A stretch of DNA of 64,000 nucleotides from Roseobacter sinensis (GCF_025755255.1 NZ_JALIEB010000001.1:434001-498000); one strand, 5' to 3'; positions 26,022-36,437 are shown, counted from the first letter of the stretch. Numbers and translations: made by a program. The notes: generated by a model not told the origin, from the sequence alone.

Positions 26022-26510
26022 TCAGCCCATTGCGGCAGCGCGCTTCAGCGGCAACTCCATGACCTCGCCGCGCAGTTCCAGCGTCGCCGCGGCGACAACG
26101 GCGTAGACCACATGCCCCCAGAGCGCGACCCAGGTGATGCCGGTAAAGCCGAGAAAGGGCTTCATGCCCGCCACGAGGTGCGCCATGCCATAAAGCGCGA
26201 AGGCCCAGAGGGCGACACCGTAGACCACAGCGGTGATGCCCCAGTGCAGCTGCGGCAGCACAGCGCGCTGCACGGGACGCGCGATCGCATAGTAGCCGAT
26301 CACGTAGAACAGAAGGCCGGTCACGGTGTGAAGCAGGTAGGCGGCACCGGAGGGCGCTGCACCAAAAACAGATTTGAGTGTCGCACCGGCGAGTCCGACG
26401 GGTGCAAGTTTGGCATAGCCAAAGAGCGGGCTGAGCGCCTGGCCGAAAGTATCAAAGGCGATGGTGGCGAAGGCGCCGGCGGTCAGGACGGTGAAGATCG
26501 TGCGTGTCAT
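26022..26510 (-). CDS. Conserved integral membrane protein of unknown function
   Basis: A 162-residue protein with about four membrane segments: around residues 5-24, 55-78 (YLLHTVTGLLFYVIGYYAIA), 90-112 (HWGITAVVYGVALWAFALYG) and 120-145 (FTGITWVALWGHVVYAVVAA). No enzyme motif stands out. Its 188-bp upstream gap, shared with the end of truB, carries a perfect ATTACAA-N4-TTGTAAT palindrome and a related half-site, so the gene is probably regulated on its own. A clear terminator follows it. Confidence 0.75.
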   Translation of the reverse strand: MTRTIFTVLTAGAFATIAFDTFGQALSPLFGYAKLAPVGLAGATLKSVFGAAPSGAAYLLHTVTGLLFYVIGYYAIARPVQRAVLPQLHWGITAVVYGVALWAFALYGMAHLVAGMKPFLGFTGITWVALWGHVVYAVVAAATLELRGEVMELPLKRAAAMG

Positions 26511-26668
26511 GTCGAGTGTCTCCGGGTTGGGTCGGTTTGTGTCGTCTGACCCGAATATGACAAGCCTGGGCGGGCCTGTGCAGGGGCCTCACACAAGGCT
26601 TATCGTCGAAACGATTTTCGTAACATTCTTTGTAATAACCCGACGTTTTCGCTGACATCCGCGCGAGA

Positions 26669-26686
26669 ATTACAACCGTTTGTAAT
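26669..26686. promoter_or_regulatory. ATTACAA-N4-TTGTAAT palindrome
   Basis: Perfect 7-bp arms (26669-26675 and 26680-26686) around CCGT. A further TTGTAAT half-site lies at 26630-26636 with a degenerate left half. Both sit in the AT-richer gap upstream of the membrane-protein gene, as expected for a dimeric regulator. The regulator is unknown. Confidence 0.55.
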
Positions 26687-26698
26687 ATTCGGGACTGG

Positions 26699-27610
26699 TT
26701 AGTTCCGAATGTTCAAGACGCGACTCGGGTGCAGCTCGCCCGATTTGTAGCGCCCGATAGCCACGGCACGGCCCTCAAAGGAGGCCCAGGCCTCTTCGCC
26801 GTAGTCCACATCGCTGGCCAAGACCATGCCGGGATTGCCGTTGCGCAGCCGTGCAGCCCCCTCGGCGGTCGCCTTCACCTCGGGCAGATCGGCAAGCGCC
26901 ATCTCGACCGGGCGCAGGTGGTCGTCCAGCGCGGGGGTGCGGGCCATCTCGTCGATCTGTTCGAGGCTGAGCCCCTCTTCCGCATCGAAGGGACCCGACC
27001 AGATCCGGCGCAAGTCGCGGACATGACCGTAACAGCCAAGCGCCTGGCCCAGATCCCGCGCGATGGCGCGCACATAGCCGCCCTTGCCGCAGATCAGCTC
27101 CAGCGTGACATGGTCGGCGTCCGGCATGTCGATAAGCAAATGGCTCTCGACATATAGCGGCCGGGCCGCGATCTCCATCGTCTCGCCGTCACGGGCGCGC
27201 TTGTAGGCCCGCGCGCCGTCGATCTTGACGGCGGAGAACTGTGGCGGCACCTGCTCGATGTCACCGACAAAGTCGCTGAGTGCTGCCTTGATCTCCTCTT
27301 CGCTGGGGCGCAGGGCGCTTTCGGCGATCACCTCACCCTCGGCATCGTCGGTATTGGTGGCCTGACCCAGCCGCACGGTAAACTCATAGGCCTTCAGCGC
27401 GTCGGTCACGTAAGGCACGGTCTTGGTCGCCTCGCCCAGAGCGACGGCCAGAACGCCGGTGGCCTCCGGGTCGAGCGTGCCCGCGTGCCCCGCCTTCTTG
27501 GCATTCAGCGCCCAGCGGACCTTGTTCACCACGGCGGTCGAGGTCAGCCCCGCGGGCTTGTCCACCACCAGCCAACCGGAGATGTCTCTGCCTTGACGTC
27601 TGCGCCCCAT
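26699..27610 (-). CDS. truB: tRNA pseudouridine(55) synthase
   Basis: A 303-residue enzyme that makes pseudouridine 55 in the tRNA T-loop. The catalytic motif [14 protein letters not shown] carries the active Asp near residue 42; [13 protein letters not shown] at the N-terminus and [21 protein letters not shown] are also family signatures. It lies downstream of rbfA and a DUF2233 gene on the same strand. Confidence 0.96.
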   Translation of the reverse strand: MGRRRQGRDISGWLVVDKPAGLTSTAVVNKVRWALNAKKAGHAGTLDPEATGVLAVALGEATKTVPYVTDALKAYEFTVRLGQATNTDDAEGEVIAESALRPSEEEIKAALSDFVGDIEQVPPQFSAVKIDGARAYKRARDGETMEIAARPLYVESHLLIDMPDADHVTLELICGKGGYVRAIARDLGQALGCYGHVRDLRRIWSGPFDAEEGLSLEQIDEMARTPALDDHLRPVEMALADLPEVKATAEGAARLRNGNPGMVLASDVDYGEEAWASFEGRAVAIGRYKSGELHPSRVLNIRN

Positions 27611-27690
27611 GATGCCTCGCGTGATGTGAGAACGCTCCTCATAGCGGCTTCACAGGCGGACGGCCAGAGGGCGCTGCCTTCTTCTGGCTG

Positions 27691-27710
27691 AAAATATCCC
27701 CGCCGGAGGC
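27691..27710 (+). repeat. Short intergenic repeat AAATA..CCCGCCGGAGGC, copy 1
   Basis: Between truB and the DUF2233 gene. It matches the sequence at 47312-47331 in 17 of 19 positions. It is short enough that shared regulatory or termination use is possible; no function is evident. Confidence 0.45.
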
Positions 27711-27718
27711 ATGAACCT

Positions 27719-28459
27719 CTACTCCGACGGTGCCACCACCCCGACGATAGGGCCGAGGCTGAACCCGAAATCGCTGCGCCCCAAGGCTGGCGCATAGAGC
27801 CGCGAGATCTTGCCATCGAAGTAGAGCGCGTTGGGCAATGCCAGATGATCGCGGAAGAGCCGCCCGAAATCGTAAAAATTCACCGGTTCATCCGAGATCG
27901 CGAAGACCACGCGCCGCCCGTCGTCGGAGGTGCCCACCCCGTTGCGGATGAACTTCGAGGTGCCGTCTTCGAGAAACCGCGGATGCAGCGCGCCGTCGAT
28001 CACAAGCATCGGGCCGGACTGCGTGGCATCCTCGCAGTCCGGGGCGCTGGCGACAAAAGCCGAGGTCTCGAACACATCGGCGCGCCCCTCGCGCAGGCAG
28101 AAGACACCGTTGGGCAAAAGCCCGAAGTTGCCGGGCCCTGCGCTTTCGATCACCCGCATGACCTCACGCCCGTCCTCCACATAATGGCCCACGGGTGCGC
28201 GGTTGTCGTGATACATGCCGGCATTCATCGCAAAGACGAGCTGCAGGTTTTTGGAGGCCAGCGCGCGGTTGATGTTGGAGAACTGGCCCAGCGGTGCACC
28301 ATCCTCGCCGTAGAGGAACAGCTCCAATGTCTCGGTGGCCGCATCGACTTCACAGATTGTGTAGCGCGCACCCTCGAAGGGCTCGGTCCGGCAGTCGACA
28401 GCCGTCGCGCTCTGCGCCAGCAGCGCCAGCCCGGCCGCGATGACGCCCGTGCGGATCAT
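27719..28459 (-). CDS. Phosphodiester glycosidase family (DUF2233) protein, exported
   Basis: A 246-residue protein with a signal peptide ([17 protein letters not shown]) and a DUF2233/NAGPA domain: [24 protein letters not shown] (about residues 68-91), [21 protein letters not shown] and RRVVFAISD. Relatives act as phosphodiester alpha-N-acetylglucosaminidases or hydrolyse sugar phosphodiesters in envelope polymers. The start overlaps the rbfA stop (ATGA), placing it inside the rbfA-truB unit, which is an odd partner for a periplasmic enzyme. The substrate is unknown. Confidence 0.85.
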   Translation of the reverse strand: MIRTGVIAAGLALLAQSATAVDCRTEPFEGARYTICEVDAATETLELFLYGEDGAPLGQFSNINRALASKNLQLVFAMNAGMYHDNRAPVGHYVEDGREVMRVIESAGPGNFGLLPNGVFCLREGRADVFETSAFVASAPDCEDATQSGPMLVIDGALHPRFLEDGTSKFIRNGVGTSDDGRRVVFAISDEPVNFYDFGRLFRDHLALPNALYFDGKISRLYAPALGRSDFGFSLGPIVGVVAPSE

Positions 28460-28878
28460 TCGGCTCCGCGCTCCTCCGCGTCGGTTTTCTGCGTATCCCG
28501 GCGCACCTCTTCGCGGCCCAGCATTTCGCGGGTTTCGTCCATCCGATCGAACGTGTCATCCAGCTGAAAGCGCAGGTCCGGCGCAAACTTCAGAGCGAGC
28601 TTCTTGGAAATGATTCGCCGCAGCTCGCCCTTGTTCCGTGCCAGCAGTGCGATCACCTCGTCCTGGCCGCGCCCGCCCAAGGGCAAGACATAGGCGGTGG
28701 CGATCTTGAGATCGGGCGAGGTGCGCACTTCACCCACGGTGATCGACATCCGATTCAGATCGGGGTCATGCACATCGCCGCGTGCCAGAACATCCGAAAG
28801 CGCGCGGCGAATGAGCTCGCCCACGCGGAGTTGCCGCTGCGAGGGCCCCGGCCCATCGTGAAACTTGTTCTTGCCCAT
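28456..28878 (-). CDS. rbfA: 30S ribosome-binding factor A
   Basis: A 140-residue KH-type ribosome-maturation factor needed for late 16S rRNA processing. Family segments: [21 protein letters not shown] (about residues 15-35), [27 protein letters not shown] (in two strands) and [18 protein letters not shown]. The start at 28878 (MGKNKF) gives the usual N-terminus; ATG at 28887 is an alternative three residues longer. It overlaps the DUF2233 gene and diverges from dapB across about 90 bp. Confidence 0.94.
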   Translation of the reverse strand: MGKNKFHDGPGPSQRQLRVGELIRRALSDVLARGDVHDPDLNRMSITVGEVRTSPDLKIATAYVLPLGGRGQDEVIALLARNKGELRRIISKKLALKFAPDLRFQLDDTFDRMDETREMLGREEVRRDTQKTDAEERGAE

Positions 28879-28966
28879 GCGCCCCATCTAAGCGGTCGCA
28901 GAGGCTTTGCCAAGCGCGGGGTGGCGCGATAAGCAGAGGCCCGGAGTTTGCGCGAGGGAGAGCGGG

Positions 28967-29782
28967 ATGGGCGAGCAGATGAGACTTGTGGTGACGGGTG
29001 TGTCGGGCCGGATGGGCCGCATGCTGGTCGAGACCATTGCTGGCTCGGACCGCGCGGTGCTGACCGGTGCGCTCGAGCGGAGCGGCCATGACTGGATCGG
29101 GCGCGATCTCGGCGCGGCCATGGGGGGCGCCGACAGCGGTGTGATCGTCAGCGACGATTTAGCGGTATTTGCGGATGCCGACGCGGTGATTGATTTCACG
29201 GCTCCTGCGGCCACCCTCCGCTTTGCAAGGGCCGCGGCCAAGGCGCGCGTCGCGCATGTGATCGGCACCACGGGCATGACGGCCGAGGAGATTGCGCAGC
29301 TCGACAGCCCCGCGCGGCAGACCGTGATCGTCCGGGCGGGCAACATGAGCTTGGGTGTGAACCTGCTGGTGCAATTGACCAAACGCGTCGCGGCCGCGCT
29401 CGATGCGGATTACGACATCGAGATCATCGAGGCACATCACAATCAGAAGGTCGACGCGCCCTCGGGCACCGCGCTGATGCTGGGCGAGGCCGCTGCCGAA
29501 GGCCGAGGTGTGACACTGGCCGAGATGTCTGACCGGGCGCGCGACGGGATCACCGGCGCCCGCGAGCCGGGCCGGATCGGCTTCACGGCGATCCGGGGCG
29601 GCGACATCGTGGGTGAGCATGACGTCATGTTTGCCGCGGCAGGCGAGCGGATCATTCTGCGCCACGTGGCCTCCGACAGGTCGGTTTTCGCTCGCGGTGC
29701 CCTGAAAGCGGCCCTTTGGACCCGTGGCAAGGCGCCAGGCGCTTATGACATGCTCGATGTTCTCGGGCTCTCTGAGCAATAA
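28967..29782 (+). CDS. dapB: 4-hydroxy-tetrahydrodipicolinate reductase
   Basis: A 271-residue NAD(P)H-dependent reductase of the diaminopimelate/lysine pathway. The N-terminal Rossmann motif [13 protein letters not shown] (about residues 7-19) and the catalytic/substrate segment [19 protein letters not shown], with the HH pair and Lys near residue 163, are present. [14 protein letters not shown] completes the family. The start at 28967 has GAGGGAG upstream; an in-frame ATG at 28979 is possible. Confidence 0.95.
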   Translation: MGEQMRLVVTGVSGRMGRMLVETIAGSDRAVLTGALERSGHDWIGRDLGAAMGGADSGVIVSDDLAVFADADAVIDFTAPAATLRFARAAAKARVAHVIGTTGMTAEEIAQLDSPARQTVIVRAGNMSLGVNLLVQLTKRVAAALDADYDIEIIEAHHNQKVDAPSGTALMLGEAAAEGRGVTLAEMSDRARDGITGAREPGRIGFTAIRGGDIVGEHDVMFAAAGERIILRHVASDRSVFARGALKAALWTRGKAPGAYDMLDVLGLSEQ

Positions 29783-29867
29783 TTCGCCGGTTGGTCACGG
29801 TTTGAGAAAACCAAACTCCGCGATGCTGCGTATAATTTTTTATAGCATCAAACGGGAGCTTGGATCG

Positions 29868-30224
29868 ATGCGGATTGTGATGCGTGTGATGACCGCTGCC
29901 GCGGTGATGATGGCGAGCTCTGCCGCGGCTGAATTTGCCAAAGTCGACAGCCAGGACGAGTTCATCTCGCTGATCCAGGGCAAGGAACTGCGGCGTCCCT
30001 TCGTCCGGCTTGAAGTGTCGAGCGAAGGGCAGATCTCGGGCATGGGTGCGGCTTGGCCGGTCACAGGAAGCTGGACCTGGCAAGAGGGCTACTTCTGCCG
30101 TGATCTGTTTTGGGATGGCGACCCTCTGGGATACAACTGTCAGGAAGTGCGGGCGCATGAGAACCGCATCATCTTCACCTCGGACCGCGGAACGGGCGAC
30201 TCGGCGGAGTTCCGGCTGAGATAG
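29868..30224 (+). CDS. Small exported protein of unknown function
   Basis: A 118-residue protein with a signal peptide (MRVMTAAAVMMASSAAA) and a mature domain of about 95 residues containing two cysteines (GYFCRDLFWDGDPLGYNCQEV) that could form a disulfide in the periplasm. I do not recognise a named family. The start at 29868 follows GGGAG by 9 nt; ATG at 29880 would also give a signal peptide. A TATAAT sequence at 29831-29836 lies upstream and could be its -10 element. It sits just downstream of dapB. Confidence 0.72.
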   Translation: MRIVMRVMTAAAVMMASSAAAEFAKVDSQDEFISLIQGKELRRPFVRLEVSSEGQISGMGAAWPVTGSWTWQEGYFCRDLFWDGDPLGYNCQEVRAHENRIIFTSDRGTGDSAEFRLR

Positions 30225-30295
30225 TCGGACCCTGATCCAAAGGAACGCGCTGCGCGCGTACGCCATTCTCGATGTGCGGGTGGCGCCGACGGTGC

Positions 30296-30490
30296 TCAGA
30301 AATCGATGGCGAGCCCCTTCTTTTCCCAATCTCCGTAGCGGACAGGTTCTGGCCCGTCCCGCCCGCCAAGCTCGGTCGGCAGCTCCAGATCCTTGGCGTT
30401 GCGCCGCCGCTCTTCGGCCTCCGCAAGTGCGCGTTCGGCGGCAGGGGGTAGCTTGCGTGCGGGCTGTTCGGGTGTGGTGTCGTCTGTCAT
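30296..30490 (-). CDS. DUF1674 / succinate dehydrogenase assembly factor 4-like protein
   Basis: A 64-residue protein ending in the family signature ELGGRDGPEPVRYGDWEKKG with the terminal IDF, preceded by a charged helix LPPAAERALAEAEERRR. Mitochondrial SDHAF4 relatives bind flavinylated SdhA during complex II assembly; bacterial members are mostly uncharacterised. The start at 30490 gives a normal short protein; a longer frame to 30583 overlaps the divergent rsmB start. No sdh genes are in the window. Confidence 0.85.
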   Translation of the reverse strand: MTDDTTPEQPARKLPPAAERALAEAEERRRNAKDLELPTELGGRDGPEPVRYGDWEKKGLAIDF

Positions 30491-30572
30491 GCGGGTCTCT
30501 CGTCGCTCAGCGCTTGATATACGCCGGAGATTGACGCAGACAACCCGCCAGCACTGAATGGAGCCTCTCTCG

Positions 30573-31844
30573 ATGTCCGACACCGGCGTTCCCGCGCGGA
30601 GAAGCGCAGTCTACCTGCTTGATCAGATCCTGGGTGAGGGGCGGCTGATGTCGGAGCTTGTCGGCGCCGGGGCGCTCGACCGGCTGGCCGCTGAGGACCG
30701 CGCGCGGGCGCAGCGGCTGGCAATGGATACATTGCGAGGGCTTGAGCGGGCCGACCGGCTCTTGCAGCGGCATCTGAAGAAGTATCCCCCCCTGACCGTG
30801 CGCAATGCACTGCGGGTCGGCACGGTCGAGCTCTGTCAGGAGGCGGCGGCGCACGGTGTGGTGAACGCGATGGTCGAGTTGGTCGCCCGGCACAAGCGGT
30901 TCGGTCATCTGAAGGGGCTGACCAATGCGGTTTTGCGCAAGATTGCTGATGAAGGACCAGCGCGCTGGGCGATGCTGCGCGTCCCGAGATTGCCGAAGTG
31001 GCTGCGTCGCCCGCTGAGCGAGGCCTGGGGTGCAGAGGCCATCGCGGCGATCGAGGCCGCGCAGTTTGCCGGGGCTCCGCTGGACTTGACTGCGAAGACG
31101 GATGCCGCCGCAGTTGCCGAGATGACAGGCGGTGTGCTGCTGCCGACTGGCTCCGTTCGGGTTCGGGATGCTGGCCAGGTGTCGACGATGCCCGGCTATG
31201 CGTCCGGAGACTGGTGGGTGCAAGATGCCGCTGCCGCGCTGCCGGTGCGCATGCTTGCGCCGCGACCGGGTGAACAGGTGCTGGACCTCTGTGCGGCTCC
31301 GGGCGGCAAGACGATGCAGTTGGCCGCCGCCGGTGCCGACGTGACCGCAGTGGACGCTTCGGAGCCGCGCATGGCCCGGCTGTCGGAGAACCTCGCCCGG
31401 ACCGGCTTGCAGGCACGGCTGGTGATCGAGGATGCGCGACGCCATCAAGGGGCCTACGACGCAATCCTGCTGGATGCGCCCTGTTCCGCCACGGGCACGA
31501 TCCGGCGGCATCCGGATTTGCCCTATGCCAAGGACGGTTCCGAATTCGGCGCGCTGATCGCTTTGCAGGCGGAGCTGATCGACCATGCCTGGTCGGTGCT
31601 GAAGCCCGGCGGGCGGATGGTGTTTTGCACCTGCTCACTGCTGCCGGACGAGGGCGAAGTGCAGGTGGAGGAGGCACTGGCCCGGCACAGCGATATGCAG
31701 GTGGTTCCCGGCGCGAGGGAGCAGCCGGGCGTCGCGGCCGAGTGGCGCAGCGCAGAGGGTGGTCTCCGGCTGCGGCCCGACTATTGGCCCGATCTGGGTG
31801 GGATGGACGGATTCTATATCGCCTGCTTGCGCAAATCCGGCTGA
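30573..31844 (+). CDS. rsmB: 16S rRNA (cytosine(967)-C5)-methyltransferase
   Basis: A 423-residue enzyme with an N-terminal NusB-like RNA-binding domain (about residues 5-130) and a C-terminal Rossmann methyltransferase domain. The SAM motif LDLCAAPGGKTMQLA and both RNA m5C cysteines (DAPCSATG and CTCSL) are present. The start at 30573 has GGAG 9 nt upstream, better than the ATG at 30558. It heads a plus-strand series that continues with a heparinase-like gene and purH. Confidence 0.93.
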   Translation: MSDTGVPARRSAVYLLDQILGEGRLMSELVGAGALDRLAAEDRARAQRLAMDTLRGLERADRLLQRHLKKYPPLTVRNALRVGTVELCQEAAAHGVVNAMVELVARHKRFGHLKGLTNAVLRKIADEGPARWAMLRVPRLPKWLRRPLSEAWGAEAIAAIEAAQFAGAPLDLTAKTDAAAVAEMTGGVLLPTGSVRVRDAGQVSTMPGYASGDWWVQDAAAALPVRMLAPRPGEQVLDLCAAPGGKTMQLAAAGADVTAVDASEPRMARLSENLARTGLQARLVIEDARRHQGAYDAILLDAPCSATGTIRRHPDLPYAKDGSEFGALIALQAELIDHAWSVLKPGGRMVFCTCSLLPDEGEVQVEEALARHSDMQVVPGAREQPGVAAEWRSAEGGLRLRPDYWPDLGGMDGFYIACLRKSG

Positions 31845-31934
31845 GCTGGCGCGAAGATAGTCGATGACTTGATTCACCACTCGGGGTAGACTGCGGCGAA
31901 GCGCCGTCAGAGCGTCCGACAGGCAGGTAGCCAG

Positions 31935-33686
31935 ATGTCCGAAGCCCGAAGTTTTGCAGCCCGCAAAGCGCAGTTCCTGAACCGTTGGCACGCCGCGCGG
32001 GCAGGACGGATGCGGGCGCGGGCCGTCGGCTTTGTCTCGGCGCCGGAGCCGCGCACCATTGGCAGCTTTGCCCGGGGGCGGCAGCTGCTGGCTGGCAATT
32101 TCCTCTTTGCAGGGCATCTGCTTGAGCACCCGGACACCGATCTTTGGGATCTGCCGGCGCCGAATGCGGAGTATGAACAGGAGATCCATGGGTTCGCCTG
32201 GCTCGACGACCTCGCCGCGGTGGGGGACCACGCGGCGCGCGCGGCAGCACAGCGTTGGGTCTGGAGCTGGATGGATCGCTACGGCCGCGGGCGCGGTCCG
32301 GGCTGGACGCCGGATCTAACCGGGCGGCGGCTCATTCGCTGGATCAACCATGCGCTTTTCATGTTGCAGGGCAATGATGCGCCAGACAGCGATGCGTTCT
32401 ACCGTTCGCTGAACCGACAGACTCATTTCCTCGCGCGGCGCTGGCAGGGGGCAGCGAGCGGTCTGCCACGCTTCGAGGCCCTCACCGGATTGATCTACGC
32501 CAGCCTCGCGCTCGAGGGTATGGACGCGATGGCCGCACCCGCCGTGAAGGCGCTGGCGCGCGAATGCCGCAGCCAGATCGACGCACAAGGAGGGTTGCCG
32601 ACGCGCAACCCCGAAGAGTTGCTTGATGTCTTCACACTGCTGACCTGGGCCGCGGCGGCCTTGTCGGATGCGGGGCAGGCGGCGAGCGATGCGCATTTGG
32701 AGGCGATCGAGCGGATCGCACCGACGCTGCGGACCCTACGCCATGCCGATGGCGGGTTGGCGCGGTTCCACGGCGGCGGCCGGGGCCCAGAAGGCTGGCT
32801 TGATCATGCGCTGGCACAGGCCAAGGCCAAGACCCGGCAGCCGGACGGGCTGTCCATGGGCTTTGCCCGGCTCTCGGCGGGGCGCACGAGCGTCATCGTC
32901 GACGCGAGCAAACCGCCCACGGGCCGCGCCTCCTACAATGCCCATGCCTCGACGCTGGCGCTGGAGCTGACCTCGGGGCGGCGTCCGCTGGTGGTCAATT
33001 GCGGCTCTGGGCGGTCCTTCGGACCGGATTGGCGGCGGGCGGGTCGGGCGACGCCGTCGCATTCGACGCTCTCGCTTGATGGCTATTCCAGCGCACGCCT
33101 GGGAGAGGCGGAGCGGGGTACCGGGCGCGAGGAGCTGATCGAGGGGCCAATCAAGGTGCCGATCGAGATCGGCCATGTGAGCGACGGGCTGCGGTTTCAG
33201 GGCGGGCACGACGGGTTCTCGGGCACCCACGGGCTGATCCATGCCCGCACCCTCGAGATGACCTTCGACGGGCGCGGGATGGCAGGCGAGGATATGTTGC
33301 TCGCCCTGACCGATGCCGAGAAGAAACGCTTTGATCTGGCGCTCGATGCCACCGGGCTGCAAGGCATCGCCTTCGACATTCGCTTTCATCTGCACCCCGA
33401 GGTCGATGCGACGCTTGATCTGGGCGGAGCGGCGGTGTCCATGGCGCTGAAGAGCGGCGAGATCTGGGTCTTCCGGCACGATGGGGCGCAGACACTTGCG
33501 CTGCAACCGTCCGTCTATCTGGAAAGCGGGCGGCTGAAGCCGCGGAGTTCAAATCAGATTGTGCTTTCGGGCCGGGCTATGTCATACGCCACCCGTGTCC
33601 GCTGGTCTCTCGCCAAGGCGCAGGAAACTGCCATTGGGGTGCGGGATCTCAGCCAGGACACGGCCAACCTGACTGACGAGCCCTGA
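31935..33686 (+). CDS. Heparinase II/III family protein
   Basis: A 583-residue protein with an alpha-helical N-terminal toroid (about residues 60-290, [16 protein letters not shown]) and a C-terminal heparinase II/III-like beta domain (about 310-560, [25 protein letters not shown] and [12 protein letters not shown]). The family comprises polysaccharide lyases, but members that sit between rsmB and purH in alphaproteobacteria have no established substrate. No signal peptide is evident, so a cytoplasmic or unusual localisation is likely. Confidence 0.87.
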   Translation: MSEARSFAARKAQFLNRWHAARAGRMRARAVGFVSAPEPRTIGSFARGRQLLAGNFLFAGHLLEHPDTDLWDLPAPNAEYEQEIHGFAWLDDLAAVGDHAARAAAQRWVWSWMDRYGRGRGPGWTPDLTGRRLIRWINHALFMLQGNDAPDSDAFYRSLNRQTHFLARRWQGAASGLPRFEALTGLIYASLALEGMDAMAAPAVKALARECRSQIDAQGGLPTRNPEELLDVFTLLTWAAAALSDAGQAASDAHLEAIERIAPTLRTLRHADGGLARFHGGGRGPEGWLDHALAQAKAKTRQPDGLSMGFARLSAGRTSVIVDASKPPTGRASYNAHASTLALELTSGRRPLVVNCGSGRSFGPDWRRAGRATPSHSTLSLDGYSSARLGEAERGTGREELIEGPIKVPIEIGHVSDGLRFQGGHDGFSGTHGLIHARTLEMTFDGRGMAGEDMLLALTDAEKKRFDLALDATGLQGIAFDIRFHLHPEVDATLDLGGAAVSMALKSGEIWVFRHDGAQTLALQPSVYLESGRLKPRSSNQIVLSGRAMSYATRVRWSLAKAQETAIGVRDLSQDTANLTDEP

Positions 33687-33699
33687 AGGACCCCTGCCG

Positions 33700-35286
33700 A
33701 TGACCGATCTTGCCCCGCTGCGCCGCGCGCTGCTTTCCGTATCCGACAAGACCGGACTGGTGGCGTTTGGACGCGCGCTGGCCGCGAAGGGGGTCGAGCT
33801 GCTGTCGACCGGCGGCACGGCCAAGGCCCTGCGCGACGCGGGGCTGGAGGTGCGCGATGTGGCGGAGGTCACGGGCTTTCCGGAGATGATGGACGGGCGC
33901 GTGAAGACGCTGCACCCGGTGGTGCACGGCGGCTTACTGGCATTGCGCGACAACGACGACCACGTGGCGGCGATGGAGACCCACGGCATCGGGCCCATCG
34001 ATCTGGTGGTGGTGAACCTCTACCCGTTCGAGGAGACGGTGGCGAAGGGCGCCGAATACGCCGAAGTGATCGAGAATATCGACATCGGCGGGCCCGCGAT
34101 GATCCGCTCAGCGGCGAAGAACCATGGGTTCGTGACGGTGGTGGTGGATGTCGAGGACTACGACGCGGTCGTGGCGGAGTTGGACGCGAATGGCGGCCAG
34201 ACGCGCTATGCGCTGCGCCAGCGGCTGGCGCAGACGGCCTACGCACGGACAGCGGCCTACGATACGGCCGTCAGCACATGGATGGCGGCTGAGGTGGGCG
34301 AGACGCCCCGGCGGCGGACCTTCGGCGGTAGGCTGGCGCAGAGCCTGCGGTACGGCGAGAACCCGCATCAGCAGGCGGCCTTCTATGTCGATGGCTCCGG
34401 CGGGGCCGGGGTTGCAACGGCGACCCAGCACCAGGGCAAGGCGCTGAGCTACAACAACATCAACGACACCGACGCGGCGTTCGAGCTTGTGAGCGAATTT
34501 GACCCCTCGGATGGCCCGGCCTGCGCGATCATCAAACATGCGAACCCCTGCGGTGTCGCGCGCGGGGCGACGCTGAAAGAGGCCTATGTGCGGGCCTTCG
34601 ATTGCGACCGGACCTCGGCTTTCGGGGGGATCATCGCGCTGAACCAGCCGCTCGACGCGGCGACGGCGCAAGAGATCACCGGGATCTTCACCGAGGTGGT
34701 GATTGCGCCCGGGGCCGACGCCGGGGCCATGGATATTTTTGGCCAGAAGAAGAACCTGCGGCTGCTCACCACGGGCGGGCTGGCCGACCCACGCGCGGCG
34801 GGGCTGGCGGTGCGGCAGGTTTCGGGCGGTTACTTGGTGCAGGACAAGGACGTCGGGCATGTCGGCGCGGATGATCTGAAGGTCGTCACGAAACGCGCGC
34901 CGACGGCGCAGGAGCTGGCCGATCTGCTCTTCGCCTGGACCGTTGCCAAACACGTGAAATCCAACGCGATCATCTATGTAAAGGACGGTGCCACCGTCGG
35001 CGTGGGCGCGGGCCAGATGAGCCGGGTCGACAGCACGCGGATCGCCGCGCGCAAGGCGCAGGATATGGCGGAAGCGATGGGGCTGGCTGCACCATTGACC
35101 CAAGGCTCCGTTGTGGCGTCGGATGCCTTCTTCCCCTTTGCCGACGGGCTCGTCACAGCTGCCGAGGCGGGGGCGACAGCGCTCATTCAACCGGGTGGTT
35201 CGATGCGCGATGACGAGGTGATCGCCGCCGCGGATGAGGCGGGGCTGGCGATGGTCTTCACCTCCATGCGCCACTTCCGGCACTAG
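33700..35286 (+). CDS. purH: bifunctional AICAR transformylase/IMP cyclohydrolase
   Basis: A 528-residue enzyme of the last two purine biosynthesis steps. The N-terminal IMP cyclohydrolase ([17 protein letters not shown], then STGGTAKAL and GRVKTLHP) is followed by the AICAR transformylase, with [10 protein letters not shown], the KHANPCGVA motif and the C-terminal [11 protein letters not shown]. Length and domain order are normal. It lies 13 bp after the heparinase-like gene. Confidence 0.97.
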   Translation: MTDLAPLRRALLSVSDKTGLVAFGRALAAKGVELLSTGGTAKALRDAGLEVRDVAEVTGFPEMMDGRVKTLHPVVHGGLLALRDNDDHVAAMETHGIGPIDLVVVNLYPFEETVAKGAEYAEVIENIDIGGPAMIRSAAKNHGFVTVVVDVEDYDAVVAELDANGGQTRYALRQRLAQTAYARTAAYDTAVSTWMAAEVGETPRRRTFGGRLAQSLRYGENPHQQAAFYVDGSGGAGVATATQHQGKALSYNNINDTDAAFELVSEFDPSDGPACAIIKHANPCGVARGATLKEAYVRAFDCDRTSAFGGIIALNQPLDAATAQEITGIFTEVVIAPGADAGAMDIFGQKKNLRLLTTGGLADPRAAGLAVRQVSGGYLVQDKDVGHVGADDLKVVTKRAPTAQELADLLFAWTVAKHVKSNAIIYVKDGATVGVGAGQMSRVDSTRIAARKAQDMAEAMGLAAPLTQGSVVASDAFFPFADGLVTAAEAGATALIQPGGSMRDDEVIAAADEAGLAMVFTSMRHFRH

Positions 35287-35294
35287 GGGGACTC

Positions 35295-35780
35295 ATGCGT
35301 ACATTGGCCTGGTCTGCTCTGGCGGCCTTTCTGATCGACCAGCTGAGCAAGTATCTTGTGATTCACCAGATGGAGCTGTGGCGTATTCGCGCGGTGGATG
35401 TGCTGCCGCCGGTGCTCAACTTCCGCTATGGCGAGAACCGCGGCATCAACTTCGGGCTCTTCAGCGATGCGCCCGATGCGAGCCGATGGGTGCTGATCGG
35501 GCTGGCTGTCGTGATCTGCATCGCCGTGCTGATCTGGGTGCGTCGGCATGACCTCGGCCTCTGGCCACACGTCGGCGCGGGGCTGCTCATAGGTGGTGCG
35601 CTGGCCAATGTTCTCGACCGGCTGATCTATGGGTACGTGCTCGACTTCCTGAACATGTCCTGCTGCGGGATCAACAACCCCTTTGTCTTCAACATCGCGG
35701 ATGTGTTCATCTTTGGCGGCGCGATCCTGCTGATCTTTTTGGCGCCGGACCCCAAGGAGAAGGCCAAAAAAGGCCAGTGA
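35295..35780 (+). CDS. lspA: lipoprotein signal peptidase (signal peptidase II)
   Basis: A 161-residue aspartyl membrane protease that cleaves prolipoprotein signal peptides. Four membrane segments are visible. The catalytic aspartates are Asp117 in YGYVLDFL and Asp136 in FNIADVFI; the NVLDRL and NRGINFGLF segments also match. It starts 8 bp after purH. The next gene encodes a lipoprotein that would be a substrate. Confidence 0.95.
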   Translation: MRTLAWSALAAFLIDQLSKYLVIHQMELWRIRAVDVLPPVLNFRYGENRGINFGLFSDAPDASRWVLIGLAVVICIAVLIWVRRHDLGLWPHVGAGLLIGGALANVLDRLIYGYVLDFLNMSCCGINNPFVFNIADVFIFGGAILLIFLAPDPKEKAKKGQ

Positions 35781-35830
35781 CATTCCCTCCCGGGCTGGCG
35801 TATCAACGGGGTGTGCACAAGGAGACCTTC

Positions 35831-36328
35831 ATGCGCCGTATCGTGGCCCTCATTCTGATCACCGCTTGTGTCGGCGCCTGCGCCAACACGGGGCTGCGCG
35901 ATCTGCGGTCCAACAGCCGCGGGCCTGACGAGTTCATCATCGAGCCGCGCGCGCCCTTGCAGACCCCGGATGATCTGACCGCGCTGCCGGCGCCGACGCC
36001 CGGGCAGGGCAACCTGACGGACAACGATCCGCTGGTCGACGCCGTGGTGGCGCTTGGCGGGCGCCCGTCGAGCGGCGCGGGCATCCCGGCTTCGGACGGC
36101 GCCCTTGTCACCGCGGCGAGCCGCTTTGGCGTGACGCCGAACATCCGCGAGGATCTCGCCGAGGCCGATGAAAGGTTCCGCAAGCGTCAGGCACGATTCA
36201 CACAGTTCCGCCTCTTCCGCGAGGATCGATATCTGCAAGCCTATCAGCGCGAGCGCCTCGACGCCGCGGCTGCCGCAGAGCAATGGCGTCGAGCCGGCGC
36301 GCGCACGCCCAGCTTCCCGCCAAACTGA
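35831..36328 (+). CDS. DUF3035-family lipoprotein (BamF-like)
   Basis: A 165-residue predicted lipoprotein. The signal peptide ends in a lipobox VGAC, with the acylated cysteine near residue 17, followed by ANTGLRDL. A middle region rich in proline and leucine (PPLQTPDDLTALPAP-like APLQTPDDLTALPAP) and RFGVTPNIREDLAEADERFRKRQ resemble the DUF3035 family, which has been described as the BamF subunit of the outer-membrane assembly machine in alphaproteobacteria. The start at 35831 follows AAGGAGA. Family assignment is from memory and moderately secure. Confidence 0.8.
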   Translation: MRRIVALILITACVGACANTGLRDLRSNSRGPDEFIIEPRAPLQTPDDLTALPAPTPGQGNLTDNDPLVDAVVALGGRPSSGAGIPASDGALVTAASRFGVTPNIREDLAEADERFRKRQARFTQFRLFREDRYLQAYQRERLDAAAAAEQWRRAGARTPSFPPN

Positions 36329-36437
36329 GCTTGGCGCCGCGGCGCAACCTCACATTCGTGACAGCATGACTTGAACCGGCGGGCGCGGGGCGTATCTCTT
36401 GCCGAGATCAGTGTGCCCCCCGTCCGAAGGATATCCA

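Noticed and set aside
30487-32250. Minus-strand frame rich in Pro, Arg and Ala opposite rsmB
   Set aside because: Low-complexity shadow; rsmB and the heparinase-like gene account for the coding potential.
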